41,408 nt of DNA from an uncultured Sulfurovum sp. (GCA_913055205.1 CAJXJN010000017.1:1-41408); one strand, 5' to 3'. Counted from the first letter of the stretch, positions 24,437 to 33,008 are shown. Notes: generated by a model not told the origin, from the letters alone. Numbers and translations: made by a program.

Positions 24437-24916
24437 ATGAAGAAAAATTTCAGAATAGCAACGATCGCATATCTTATACTTCTGGGAGCAACACTGGGTG
24501 CAGGGCTTTTTGCAGGTATTGTCGTAGCACCTGTAACATTTCATACAGAGGTATGGTTGGGATCAGAGGTTTTGAGTCATTATCAGGAAGGACTTATCAT
24601 GACGCAGAATTTTGTAAAACTTTCTTATCTTGTGAATGTAGTCCTTGTTGCCATAGCACTGTATGAAGGGTATAAGTATAAAAAGTTTGAGAGAGATACT
24701 ATTACACAAGTAGCTACATTTTTTGTATTTGCTACTGGCTTGCTTTTTTCACAGTACTATATCCCAGATATTCTTACGATGCAAATGGCAGGTGAGGCAA
24801 TGACACAGAGTGAAGCATTTATCAATACGCATAAAGGCAGTGAGATCAATTTTAAGATATTTTCATTGGCTTTGCTTGTATTGATAGTTCGTAATATGCA
24901 AAAGGCATGTAAATAG
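24437..24916 (+). CDS. DUF4149-type four-helix membrane protein
   Basis: A 159-residue integral membrane protein with about four transmembrane helices: residues 8-32, 55-75, 88-105 and near the C-terminus (FKIFSLALLVLIVRNM). The motif GLFAGIVVAPVTFH is typical of DUF4149 proteins, whose function I do not know. The ATG at 24437 has AAGGAA 7 bases upstream; an in-frame ATG at 24413 is less likely. It lies between prmC and the glycosylase gene on the same strand, with short gaps. Confidence 0.75.
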   Translation: MKKNFRIATIAYLILLGATLGAGLFAGIVVAPVTFHTEVWLGSEVLSHYQEGLIMTQNFVKLSYLVNVVLVAIALYEGYKYKKFERDTITQVATFFVFATGLLFSQYYIPDILTMQMAGEAMTQSEAFINTHKGSEINFKIFSLALLVLIVRNMQKACK

Positions 24917-24948
24917 ATGATTGTGTGTGATTATTAGGAGGAATTAGT

Positions 24949-25434
24949 ATGAATAGTGAAATATTAGAACATCCATTTAAACCCATCGTCTATAAAGATA
25001 CAGAGATTCTCATACTTGGCTCTTTCCCGAGTATCCAATCTTTTGAAAAGAATTTCTACTACGCTCACCCTCGTAACCAGTTTTGGAAGATCCTTGAAGC
25101 GGTGACTACTTACCCTGTCAACAATCGTGACCAAAAACTCTGGTTACTTAAAGAGTGTAAATTCGGGCTTTGGGATATGATAAAAGTTTGCAGCAGGGAA
25201 AATTCTCTGGACAGTTCGCTGGAAGAGGAAGAGGTGAATGATATCGGAGCATTTCTGAAAGCACATCCCAGTATCAAAAAACTGGCTTTTACAGGCAAAA
25301 AAGCCGAAGCATTATTTAAAACACACTTTTCACACTTGGAGATCGAGACTGTCTATCTTCCTTCACCTTCATCTGCTTATGCTAAAATGAATTTTGAAAA
25401 AAAGGTTGAAATTTATACAGAGAAGTTGATATGA
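24949..25434 (+). CDS. UDG-superfamily DNA glycosylase (deoxyinosine glycosylase type)
   Basis: A 161-residue member of the uracil-DNA glycosylase superfamily, closest in appearance to the family 6 hypoxanthine-DNA glycosylases. The first motif is ILGSFPSIQS, followed by FYYAHPRNQFWKIL, with the asparagine thought to be catalytic in this group, then GLWDMIKVCSRENSLDSSL and the DNA-binding loop LPSPSSAYAKM. It would remove deaminated purines to start base-excision repair. A strong AGGAGGAA ribosome site precedes the ATG. Substrate choice is inferred from family only. Confidence 0.82.
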   Translation: MNSEILEHPFKPIVYKDTEILILGSFPSIQSFEKNFYYAHPRNQFWKILEAVTTYPVNNRDQKLWLLKECKFGLWDMIKVCSRENSLDSSLEEEEVNDIGAFLKAHPSIKKLAFTGKKAEALFKTHFSHLEIETVYLPSPSSAYAKMNFEKKVEIYTEKLI

Positions 25435-25483
25435 GAGATTATATGAAGATATATACTGTGTTAAAAGTTCAAAGTCTTTTATC

Positions 25484-25628
25484 TACTTTTTTCTCAAAGA
25501 GAGTGATGACTTCGTCACCGCTTCGCTTCACAAGAGAAAAAGTAGGCAAAAATCGTCATAGATCTCGATGCAATCCCGCAGGAACGAGGACAATCGCTTC
25601 GCTTTCAAGGTCATTCACTATGACCTCT
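25484..25628 (+). repeat. Family C intergenic repeat, copy 2
   Basis: CTACTTTTTTCTC (25484) pairs with GAGAAAAAGTAG (25534-25545). It is followed by GCAAAAATCGTCATAG and then CAATCGCTTCGCTTTCAAGG with a short tail. The order and sequence match the copy at 9567, with about 35 extra bases inside. Together with the heptamer tract it fills the 283-base gap between the glycosylase gene and apaH; open frames here are not genes. Confidence 0.7.
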
Positions 25629-25669
25629 TTTTTATTCAATAAAGGCATTGCAGAGCAATGCAGACAGAC

Positions 25670-25700
25670 ACTCATCACTCATCACTCATCACTCATCACT
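25670..25700 (+). repeat. Heptanucleotide tandem repeat upstream of apaH
   Basis: ACTCATC repeated 4.4 times without error, ending 17 bases before the apaH ATG and 5 bases before its GGAG ribosome site. On the minus strand the unit reads GATGAGT, one base different from the AGAGTGA tract (register GAAGAGT) before rsmH. The count is likely to vary by replication slippage. Confidence 0.9.
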
Positions 25701-25717
25701 GCATTTGGAGTATCCAG

Positions 25718-26545
25718 ATGAGTGTTTGGGCTATAGGTGATATACAAGGATGTAATGATGCGTTACAACAGTTACTTACAAAAATTAATTTTGATGCAAC
25801 CAAAGATAAATTGTGGTTAGCAGGAGATCTGGTCAATCGTGGAAATAATTCTCTTGAAGTCCTTGAGTATCTTTATAGTATTAAGGAGAGTGTAGAGATT
25901 GTTCTTGGGAATCATGATATTACTCTTATAGCGGCCTATTACGGTATCAAAAAGAGCAATCCGACCATAGACCCTATACTTCAGTCACCTAGAGCAAAAG
26001 AGCTTATAGAATGGCTTAGGAAGCAAAAATTCCTGCATGTGGACTATACACTGGGATATTGTATGGCACATGCAGGTATCTCTCCGGAGTTTGATCTGGG
26101 TATGGCGATCTGTTACGCAAGGAGAATAGAGGAGAAACTGCAAAGTGACCATGCAAAAGTATGGCTTGAAAAGATGTTTAAAAGTGGTATAAACCGTTTC
26201 AACAGAGACTCTAGCAAGATAGATATTGATCGTTACATTGTAAGTGCCTTTACACGCATGCGCTTTTGCTATAAAGACCATAGACTGGACTTTGAACAAA
26301 AAGGTGCTCCTACAGATGCATTAAGAGAAAAAGGAATAAAGCCCTGGTTTGAATGCAAAAATAGAAAAGAGATAGACCTAAAGATCATCTTTGGACACTG
26401 GTCAACACTTGGATTTTATCAAGATGAATATGTCATGGCTCTTGATACAGGGTGTTTATGGGGTGGGAAGCTTACAGCTGCCAGGATAGATTTGGATGAG
26501 GTGGAGATTGTACAGGTGGAGTGTGAGGCTGCGATGGAGCCGTAG
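25718..26545 (+). CDS. apaH: Symmetrical bis(5'-nucleosyl)-tetraphosphatase
   Basis: Hydrolyses Ap4A to two ADP and removes Np4 caps from RNA in other bacteria. The 275-residue protein carries the metallophosphatase motifs: WAIGDIQGC (GDxxG), LAGDLVNRG (GDxxxRG), GNHD, and a downstream MAHAG and FGHWSTLG. The start MSVWAIGD at 25718 has GGAG 8 bases upstream. An in-frame ATG at 25658 would read through the heptamer tract (HHSSLIT). The TAG stop is the second to fourth base of the following family A repeat. Confidence 0.93.
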   Translation: MSVWAIGDIQGCNDALQQLLTKINFDATKDKLWLAGDLVNRGNNSLEVLEYLYSIKESVEIVLGNHDITLIAAYYGIKKSNPTIDPILQSPRAKELIEWLRKQKFLHVDYTLGYCMAHAGISPEFDLGMAICYARRIEEKLQSDHAKVWLEKMFKSGINRFNRDSSKIDIDRYIVSAFTRMRFCYKDHRLDFEQKGAPTDALREKGIKPWFECKNRKEIDLKIIFGHWSTLGFYQDEYVMALDTGCLWGGKLTAARIDLDEVEIVQVECEAAMEP

Positions 26546-26642
26546 GTCGGGATGTCCCCACCCCGACATGAGCTTGTAATAAAGAAAATGTTTATTTTGC
26601 ATATCAAATTTTAAAAGTCGGGGTGGGGACATCCCGACCTAC
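26542..26642. repeat. Family A palindromic repeat, complete element
   Basis: Two perfectly complementary 26-bp arms (26542-26567 and 26617-26642; outer ends GTAGGTCGGG and CCCGACCTAC) enclose a 49-base AT-rich centre containing GTTTATTTT. Each arm can also fold by itself (GTCGGG with CCCGAC). The element starts inside the last codons of apaH and gives it its stop codon. A diverged copy lies at 34329. Confidence 0.92.
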
Positions 26643-26656
26643 AGGAGAAACTTTCG

Positions 26657-26677
26657 TTCCCATGCTTTGCGTGGGAA
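26657..26677. repeat. Short palindromic hairpin
   Basis: TTCCCATGC, loop TTT, GCGTGGGAA: a 9-bp stem with one G-T pair. It resembles small extragenic palindromes of REP type found in several phyla. It lies directly after the family A element. Confidence 0.6.
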
Positions 26678-26737
26678 TGCATATACAATATTATAACGAA
26701 TTGATGTCAAGTGATTTTATTATTTAAATGTGGTGTA

Positions 26738-26763
26738 TGTTCCATATCGGGAGATATGGAACA
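26738..26763 (-). terminator. Hairpin downstream of the GSP-synthase-like gene
   Basis: Perfect 11-bp stem (TGTTCCATATC with GATATGGAACA) and a 4-base loop. It ends 22 bases beyond the stop of the minus-strand gene at 26786. No T-run follows directly, so an intrinsic terminator is possible but not certain. A protein-binding palindrome is the alternative. Confidence 0.4.
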
Positions 26764-26785
26764 AGAGTGGAATAGTTATGATTCT

Positions 26786-27964
26786 TTATCTAACAACATG
26801 TCCCACAAACTTAGACATATTATCCAATATCTTTCCACCTTTTCTAAACCCGAGTCCACAGGCTTCATAGGCATAAAAAATACCTGCCTGATAGCTGTTG
26901 CCTTGTTTATCTGTTGGTAGCTCTGTGTAAGCTTGGTAAACCATTTTATGGCTGTCGTAGTCACCGGCTATGTTTTCTAACTCATTAGCATCTTCATCTA
27001 AGATACTTATACTTCCCCCTTCTCTGCCAAATACAGGTTTCTTGACTTGTTTTTGCCCCTCTAACGGTTCAAAAGAAGTTTCGAGTAGAAGAGGATGGTT
27101 TGGATATAAGTCCCATAGGATTTTGAGTAAGCCTTTACTTTGAAAGAGCAGGGTGTAGGCTGGATTGAAGATGATGGCTTTTTGGTTTTTGATGATGTTT
27201 GTTAGCAACATGGCCAAGTCAGACTCTTCCAGGGCTATGTCTTCCCAAGGGATGAGTTTAAACCAAAGTTCATACGTCTCATCATTATAACTGATGCCCT
27301 CTTCAGTGGAGAACTCTATATCATCGATATACGCGAACTCGGTTTCAAATCCTGCTTCGGTTGCGATATGTTGCAGGAGTCTGACAGTATTTTCCTCTTC
27401 GGAATTTCCACGTATAGAGGTAAAAAGAAACTTCCAGCCATCATAACGCTCTTCAAAAGCAGAGACATCCTGTTCAAGGGTGACAAGTCTTTTGAAATTG
27501 TCAACAAGAGCTTCGTAGAGAGAGTTGAACTGACTCTCTTCTTCTAAGTCGTTTTGCTTGAGTATTGCCCACTGGATGATAGCCGTCTCAAAAAGTGCTG
27601 TTGGCGTGTCAGCATTAAACTCCAAAAGTTTAATGGGCTTACCATCGATGCCTCCAGCAAGGTCAAAACGTCCATAAAGATGCCAATGGACATCATTTTC
27701 CCATGATTCTTTGATAACATCTACAAGGTTAAAAGGGATGCCTATCTCATGGAATAGGTTATTTTCTACTACATGTTCTGCTGCTTCAATATACATATCA
27801 TAGAGTTCATTGGTCGCTTCATAGTATGCTTCTGCCTCAGATTCAGAGATGACAACAAGCTCATCAGAGATATAGCTTGTCTCATCGCTGTCTGTATGCC
27901 ACACAAAACCTAAAGATTCAAGATAATTTGTATCAAGAGGGGTTGTTTTTTGTAAAGTTAACAT
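26786..27964 (-). CDS. Glutathionylspermidine synthase-like ATP-grasp protein
   Basis: A 392-residue member of the GSP-synthase C-terminal (YgiC/YjfC-like) family: carboxylate-amine ligases without the amidase domain. Signs include HWHLYGRFDLAGGIDGKPIK, LLEFNADTPTAL and the ATP-grasp glycine loop KPVFGREGGSISI. The natural substrates are not known; glutathionylspermidine itself is not established for YgiC-type proteins. It follows the UPF0323 lipoprotein gene with a 3-base gap on the same strand. The same pairing is recalled from C. jejuni (Cj0371-Cj0372), which suggests a shared envelope-linked task. Confidence 0.85.
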   Translation of the reverse strand: MLTLQKTTPLDTNYLESLGFVWHTDSDETSYISDELVVISESEAEAYYEATNELYDMYIEAAEHVVENNLFHEIGIPFNLVDVIKESWENDVHWHLYGRFDLAGGIDGKPIKLLEFNADTPTALFETAIIQWAILKQNDLEEESQFNSLYEALVDNFKRLVTLEQDVSAFEERYDGWKFLFTSIRGNSEEENTVRLLQHIATEAGFETEFAYIDDIEFSTEEGISYNDETYELWFKLIPWEDIALEESDLAMLLTNIIKNQKAIIFNPAYTLLFQSKGLLKILWDLYPNHPLLLETSFEPLEGQKQVKKPVFGREGGSISILDEDANELENIAGDYDSHKMVYQAYTELPTDKQGNSYQAGIFYAYEACGLGFRKGGKILDNMSKFVGHVVR

Positions 27965-27967
27965 TGC

Positions 27968-28561
27968 TTAACCACCAAAGAAGCCACCGCTTCTTGAAGT
28001 ACTTTTCTTTCCGCCGAAGAAACCGCTTCTTTTAGTACTGCTGCTTGTTCTTGCTTTATTAAAACTGTTCTTGCTTTTAGTGTAGGTGGATGGAGATTTG
28101 TATCCTGCTTTACGGTTGTTTTGATAGTTTTGGTTTCCAAAAAGCTTACTTCCTATCCATGCTCCAAGCATATACCCGGCAGCACTTGCCAGGATAGTCT
28201 CACCTAAACCCATACCACCCTGTTGTGATACTTGGGCATTTTGTTCTTTTGTAAGGTTGGAAGTGCCGTTGTCTATTTTGGCAGCCTCCTCTTTAATAAG
28301 CGCATCTAACTCAGGTTTGGTGAGTACTTTTTCTGTCCCATCCAGCTTTTTAAGTACGATACGTGTTTCATCTGCCGGAAACTCATCTTTAATCTGGTAT
28401 CTACCAGGTGTAGTCTCTTCAATGATGACAAAAGCACCTTTGGCCTGTGCTTCTTCTTGCTGTTGTTGACTGTTGCCGGTACACCCGGTTATACCTGTAG
28501 CAAGTAGTGCACCAAGTCCAGTTGCAGTAGCTATAGTTGAGAATTTTTTAATATATTTCAT
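27968..28561 (-). CDS. UPF0323 family lipoprotein
   Basis: A 197-residue lipoprotein found in Campylobacter and Helicobacter. The signal sequence ends in a lipobox (TGITGC, Cys27). A glutamine-rich patch follows, then a charged domain (VIIEETTPGRYQIKDEFPAD), a hydrophobic glycine-containing stretch (LGETILASAAGYMLGAWIGS) and a basic tail rich in S, G, F and K that ends SGGFFGG. Function is unknown. It is upstream of, and nearly touching, the GSP-synthase-like gene. Confidence 0.85.
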   Translation of the reverse strand: MKYIKKFSTIATATGLGALLATGITGCTGNSQQQQEEAQAKGAFVIIEETTPGRYQIKDEFPADETRIVLKKLDGTEKVLTKPELDALIKEEAAKIDNGTSNLTKEQNAQVSQQGGMGLGETILASAAGYMLGAWIGSKLFGNQNYQNNRKAGYKSPSTYTKSKNSFNKARTSSSTKRSGFFGGKKSTSRSGGFFGG

Positions 28562-28648
28562 AGTTGTTTTTTCCTAAACAAAAATTTGAGTAATCATAGC
28601 AAAAAATGGTTAATAGTAAGGGAGGAAAAGTTATTTAAAGATAGGGGA

Positions 28649-28676
28649 AAACAGAGAAGGAAGAGTTTCTCTGTTT
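28649..28676 (-). terminator. Probable terminator after ftsZ
   Basis: A 10-bp stem (AAACAGAGAA with TTCTCTGTTT) with an 8-base loop, 20 bases downstream of the ftsZ stop. On the minus strand the stem runs into a short T-rich stretch (GTTTTCCCC), so termination may be partial. Confidence 0.55.
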
Positions 28677-28696
28677 AAATCATAAAAAAGGTTTGT

Positions 28697-29848
28697 TTAG
28701 TCCATTTGTTTTCTAAGGAATGTTGGAACATCCAAAATATCCTCATTGTCACCATTGTATCCGCCTACAACCATTTTATTTGCAGATCTAATGGTATTGA
28801 TATTGGTAGTGCTTGTACTTAGAAGTGACTCTTGTTTTTTCACTGTTGGTTCAGCAATAGCATTCTTGTCCTCAAACCCGGTTGCAACAATAGTAATTCT
28901 CACTTCATCAATATCCATATTTGGATTGGTAGTTGTACCGAAGATAACAGATGCATCTTCATCAGCACTCTCTTCAACGATACTCATAGCTTCACCGATT
29001 TCCATAATAGGATAATCAGGATGAATATCAAAGTGCACTAGTACACCCATCGCACCATCAATAGAGATATTGTCAAGAAGTGGTGACTCAATAGCTGCTT
29101 TTGCCGCATCATACGCTGCATTGGTACCTGTACTGTATCCTGCACCCATAAGAGCAAGACCTCTATGGCCCATTACTGTTTTTACATCAGCAAAGTCTAG
29201 GTTGATATCATTTTCCCCATGAGAAAGAATGACTTTTGAGATACCGCCAACTGCTTGAGCAAGAATGTCATCTACCATTCTGAAGCTCTCTTTGATACCA
29301 AGATTTTTTTCAACGATAGAAAGAAGTTTTTCATTTGGAACAACGATGATCGAATCACTCTCTCTTTTGAGTTCTTCTAAACCTTCTTTTGCAAGTTTTG
29401 TTCTTTTCCTACCTTCAAATTTAAAAGGACTTGTTACGATAGAAACAGTCAAGGCTCCTATCTCTTTAGCTGCTTGTGCAATGATAGGTGCAGCACCTGT
29501 ACCTGTACCTCCGCCAAGACCGGCAGAGATAAATACGATGTCAGAACCCTCAAGCATAGATTTGATGTCTTCAAAACTCTCTAAAGCGGCTTCTCTGCCT
29601 TTTTCCGGAATCATACCTGCTCCAAGACCTCTTGTTGCATTGATGCCCAGTTGCATTTTGTACGGAGCAAGCGATGACTCTAATGCTTGTGAATCTGTAT
29701 TGGCAACGATAAGATCAATATTGTTGATCCCCTCATTGATCATGTGGTTGATCATGTTACCACCACCACCACCTACACCGATTGCTTTTATTTTTGCACC
29801 ATTTGTATTACATTTTGTTTCAACGATGTCGATTTCAAACTCTTCCAT
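28697..29848 (-). CDS. ftsZ: Cell division protein FtsZ
   Basis: Tubulin-like GTPase that builds the division ring. The 383-residue protein has the GTP-binding loops IGVGGGGGNMINHM and the tubulin signature GGGTGTGAAP, the T7 loop NLDFADVKTVM, and a conserved C-terminal peptide (DVPTFLRKQMD) that binds FtsA and other partners. The linker between core and tail is short. AAAGGGGG precedes the ATG. It is 40 bases downstream of ftsA, in an operon ppiD-ftsA-ftsZ. Confidence 0.98.
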   Translation of the reverse strand: MEEFEIDIVETKCNTNGAKIKAIGVGGGGGNMINHMINEGINNIDLIVANTDSQALESSLAPYKMQLGINATRGLGAGMIPEKGREAALESFEDIKSMLEGSDIVFISAGLGGGTGTGAAPIIAQAAKEIGALTVSIVTSPFKFEGRKRTKLAKEGLEELKRESDSIIVVPNEKLLSIVEKNLGIKESFRMVDDILAQAVGGISKVILSHGENDINLDFADVKTVMGHRGLALMGAGYSTGTNAAYDAAKAAIESPLLDNISIDGAMGVLVHFDIHPDYPIMEIGEAMSIVEESADEDASVIFGTTTNPNMDIDEVRITIVATGFEDKNAIAEPTVKKQESLLSTSTTNINTIRSANKMVVGGYNGDNEDILDVPTFLRKQMD

Positions 29849-29888
29849 ATTTTCCCCCTTTTATGATGTGTTTAAATATGCTCTCTAT

Positions 29889-31271
29889 TTAAAAAAGCTG
29901 TTTGGCCCAGTTGGCAAACTTTTTAAATGGATTACTGTTCTCGTTCCCGATATCAGGAAGGTCATCAAATGAAATTGATGAAAGTTCATCAGATTCACTT
30001 TTTTGTTTTTTCTCTTCTTTTGGCTTTTTACTCTCTTCCACCTCATTGACGGTATTTCCTATTTTTATATCATTGAGGTTGTCTTCATAGCCTGTTTTAG
30101 AGTGCAACAACTCTTGTTGAAAATTAATTTCATATTGTGTATGCTCACCGGCTTTATAAAGGAGTAACCCAATAACTGTTGAAAATGCAGGATCTTTAAG
30201 TTCATCAAAAAGACCATCAATATCACTTGGTTGAGCGATACGTACAGGCATAGCAGGAAAAATTGATTGTGCCAATTCTCTGATACCTTTTAGCTTTGTC
30301 ATCCCTCCCGTAAGGATAATGCCGGCACCTATTTGTTCTTTAAGTGCAGATTTCTCAAGAGACTTTGCCAATATCATCAATGCTTCTTCAACGCGGGAGA
30401 AGATGACACTGTGTACGATTTCCAAGGAAACACCATTTCGGTTTTCTTCATCACCGATGATTGGCAGCTCTATGATTTCATTAGTGGTTTCTATGAGGTT
30501 TCCATGACGTATTTTGACATTTTCTGCAATTTGCAGTGGCGTGTGTAGAGCCATAGAGAGGTCATTGGTAATGTGGTTTGAACCTACACCGAGGAAATCA
30601 TTGTATCTGATAGAGTTACCTGTATGTATGACAAGATTGCTTGTCTGACCTCCTAAGTCGATGACTGCAACACCAAGTTCTTTTTCATCTGTATCCATTG
30701 TTGCAATAGCTGAAGCATATCCACTCAGCACGATACCATCCATTTCTACACCCGCAGAACGAACAGCCTTTTTAAGATTTGAAAGATTTGATTTTTGTGT
30801 CATAATGATGTTGACATCAACTTCCATACGACTGGCATTCATACCAAAAGGATCTTCGATATAGTCCTGATCATCTACTCTAAAGTTATAAGGAAGTACA
30901 TGTATGACTTCATATTCATTAGGTACATTTGCATTATAAAGTGCTGTTTGCATCACCCGGTTGATCTCTTTTATAGAGATATCTTTGTGAGGTATATTGA
31001 CAATACCTGTAGAGTTCAGGCTTTTCGCATATGCATTGGAGATGGAGACCGTTGCTGAAGTGATGTTGCTGCCTGCGATACGTTTTGCATCATTAATAGC
31101 TTTTTTGATAGATTTGGATGCAAGTTCAATATTGGTAATAGCACCTTTCTTGATCCCCTGGGATTTGGTGATACCATGACCTAGGATTTGGACTTTGCCT
31201 TCTTCAATTTCAGCTATAAGTGCGCATATTTTAGTGGAACCGATATCTATAGCTAAAATTGTATCACTCAA
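29889..31271 (-). CDS. ftsA: Cell division protein FtsA
   Basis: Actin-like ATPase that tethers FtsZ to the membrane. Visible: phosphate-1 motif ILAIDIGSTKICALI, phosphate-2 VAVIDLGGQTSNLVIH, adenosine motif IILTGGMTKLKGI, and the C-terminal amphipathic helix NPFKKFANWAKQLF after an acidic/basic linker. At 460 residues it is longer than the E. coli protein because of the linker. The start is a TTG that overlaps the ppiD stop as TTGA, with GGAAGGA upstream, so translation is probably coupled to ppiD. Confidence 0.96.
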   Translation of the reverse strand: MSDTILAIDIGSTKICALIAEIEEGKVQILGHGITKSQGIKKGAITNIELASKSIKKAINDAKRIAGSNITSATVSISNAYAKSLNSTGIVNIPHKDISIKEINRVMQTALYNANVPNEYEVIHVLPYNFRVDDQDYIEDPFGMNASRMEVDVNIIMTQKSNLSNLKKAVRSAGVEMDGIVLSGYASAIATMDTDEKELGVAVIDLGGQTSNLVIHTGNSIRYNDFLGVGSNHITNDLSMALHTPLQIAENVKIRHGNLIETTNEIIELPIIGDEENRNGVSLEIVHSVIFSRVEEALMILAKSLEKSALKEQIGAGIILTGGMTKLKGIRELAQSIFPAMPVRIAQPSDIDGLFDELKDPAFSTVIGLLLYKAGEHTQYEINFQQELLHSKTGYEDNLNDIKIGNTVNEVEESKKPKEEKKQKSESDELSSISFDDLPDIGNENSNPFKKFANWAKQLF

Positions 31272-32743
31272 TTTGTAAGTCCTTCCATATAAACTTCTGT
31301 AGGATATTTCTTATCTAACATCTTTATAAAGTTGGTTTCAAATGTTCTTTTCTTCATTTGATTGGCAGTTTCTTTTAGGAAATCTGTTTTATTAGCATCC
31401 ATTGGTAGAAGCGTTTGTTCCATAATATTGTAAACTACTACTTTATTTGATACACTAATAATACCTTTTTCTTTAGATGATGTAAAGAGTTTTTGTAAAA
31501 ATTGTAAACTTTCTTGTGAATTTAATGGTTTTAGGTTGTCATGCTTCTCTAAAGTAACAAAGTCTGAAACCGTTGCATTGCTTTCATTCAGATTTTTAAG
31601 TGTTGACTCTGCAAGTGTCAAAAGAGCTTCTTTTTTTGCTTCTAGAGTGTACAGTGCTGTTACCTCTTTTTTTGCTTCCTCAAAACGCATAACTTTAGGT
31701 TCCTGAATGCTGATGATCTTTACTGTAGCATATCGGTCACCGACAACTTTAGGCTTTAGAATGTCACCTGTGCTCTTTTGTCGGATTTCGTCCCAAAGCT
31801 CTTTGCTTAGTTTGGCATCACCAAGTGTAAGTGTAGTATCCTCAGAACTTTCAAGCTTGCCTTTTTTAAAGGCAATATAGTTTTTCTGAGCAGCTTTTTT
31901 TGTTTTCTTAAGTTTTAAATCTTTACTTGCTTTTTCTTTAGCTGCATCAAAAAGAAGTTGTTTGCCCGTGGCATCAGTATAGTTAAAGCTGTTTGCTTCG
32001 TAGAATGCTTTGAGTTCATCATCTGTGATATTGGTATCATGACTTTTTGTCCAAACAATAGAGAGTACATACGCTTTTTTTGTCATAAAATTCTCTTTTT
32101 GTGATTCCCAATATGCTTTCACTTTAGCTTCATCTATAGTAAAATTGACATCTGAAGGTGTCAGTACTTTGTACAAAAGTTTATCGGCTACATTCATTGC
32201 TGCAGAGATAGCTTCTTCTTCCAGGGGTAAACTTTCAGTTTGAAGTAATGCAAGTGTTTTGTTTATTGTGATCTCATCTCTCAGTGTTGCTTCAAAAACC
32301 TTTGCTTTGAGTCTTTGACTTTTAAGGTACCCCGCATAGATCTCTTTATTGAATACACCATTTTTTTGGAAGCCTTTGATCGATTCAAGTGTGTCTGCCA
32401 CTTCTTTATCTGAAACAACAATACCAAGATCCTGGGCAAAGTTCAGTATTTTTGCCTGTGTTGCAAGTGTTGCAAATGCCTGTTTTATCAGTCCCATCTC
32501 TTTGGCTTTTTTATCATCAAGTTTACCTTGTAACATTTCATTGTATTGGTTGTATATATTGCTGTAAACCATATTGAGTTTAGATTGCTTGATTTCAATA
32601 TTACCTACTTTTGCAACATTACCCGCTTTGGAACCAAAATTATAGCTTCCCCATCCTACAAAACCTGCACCTATAAATGCGATGGTTGCTACCCAGATGG
32701 TCCATACCAGGTATTTATTGTGTTTTTGCATCCAACTAATCAT
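31268..32743 (-). CDS. ppiD: Membrane-anchored PpiD/SurA-like chaperone
   Basis: A 491-residue periplasmic folding factor anchored by one N-terminal helix (YLVWTIWVATIAFIGAGFVG). It has a SurA_N-like helical domain (VAKVGNIEIKQSKLNMVY, with FQKNGVFNKEIYAGYLKSQR) and a parvulin-like region that is poorly conserved, so isomerase activity may be absent. PpiD handles outer-membrane and secreted proteins at the Sec exit. It is the first gene of an operon with ftsA and ftsZ, the same order I recall from C. jejuni (Cj0694-Cj0696). Confidence 0.87.
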   Translation of the reverse strand: MISWMQKHNKYLVWTIWVATIAFIGAGFVGWGSYNFGSKAGNVAKVGNIEIKQSKLNMVYSNIYNQYNEMLQGKLDDKKAKEMGLIKQAFATLATQAKILNFAQDLGIVVSDKEVADTLESIKGFQKNGVFNKEIYAGYLKSQRLKAKVFEATLRDEITINKTLALLQTESLPLEEEAISAAMNVADKLLYKVLTPSDVNFTIDEAKVKAYWESQKENFMTKKAYVLSIVWTKSHDTNITDDELKAFYEANSFNYTDATGKQLLFDAAKEKASKDLKLKKTKKAAQKNYIAFKKGKLESSEDTTLTLGDAKLSKELWDEIRQKSTGDILKPKVVGDRYATVKIISIQEPKVMRFEEAKKEVTALYTLEAKKEALLTLAESTLKNLNESNATVSDFVTLEKHDNLKPLNSQESLQFLQKLFTSSKEKGIISVSNKVVVYNIMEQTLLPMDANKTDFLKETANQMKKRTFETNFIKMLDKKYPTEVYMEGLTN

Positions 32744-33008
32744 ACTTCATCTACCTTCTATCGAAAAATTTGTACAATATTTTACCTAAATAAACTTGTG
32801 GTAAGATAGTAAATGAAACCTCAGAAACTATGTTAGAGCTTATGAAAGTGAGGACTTTAGTCCCACCTGAAATTTATTTGCTTGTTGAAGTTTTTATTTA
32901 TGGGTAATCTATAAGTTCTTTTATGTATAACATGATGCAGATATTATACAGGACTGAAGTTTCTACTTCCAGATAGACTATAAAATTTAAAATGGAGCAG
33001 TGAATAAA
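32744..33008. other. Divergent ppiD-bioA intergenic region
   Basis: No ORF worth calling. It holds a small hairpin at 32848-32866 (GGACT and AGTCC around TT, with an outer GTG/CAC pairing) and must contain promoters for both flanking genes. The minus-strand ribosome site of ppiD is AAGG about 10 bases from its ATG. Confidence 0.5.

Noticed and set aside
25431-25721. 96-codon frame between the glycosylase gene and apaH
   Set aside because: It is made of family C repeat and heptamer tract; the content matches non-coding repeats elsewhere.
26542-26642. Insertion sequence with terminal inverted repeats
   Set aside because: The centre is only 49 bases with no transposase; at most a non-autonomous element.
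29265-29972. 235-codon plus-strand frame opposite ftsZ
   Set aside because: Complement of the conserved ftsZ and ftsA frames.
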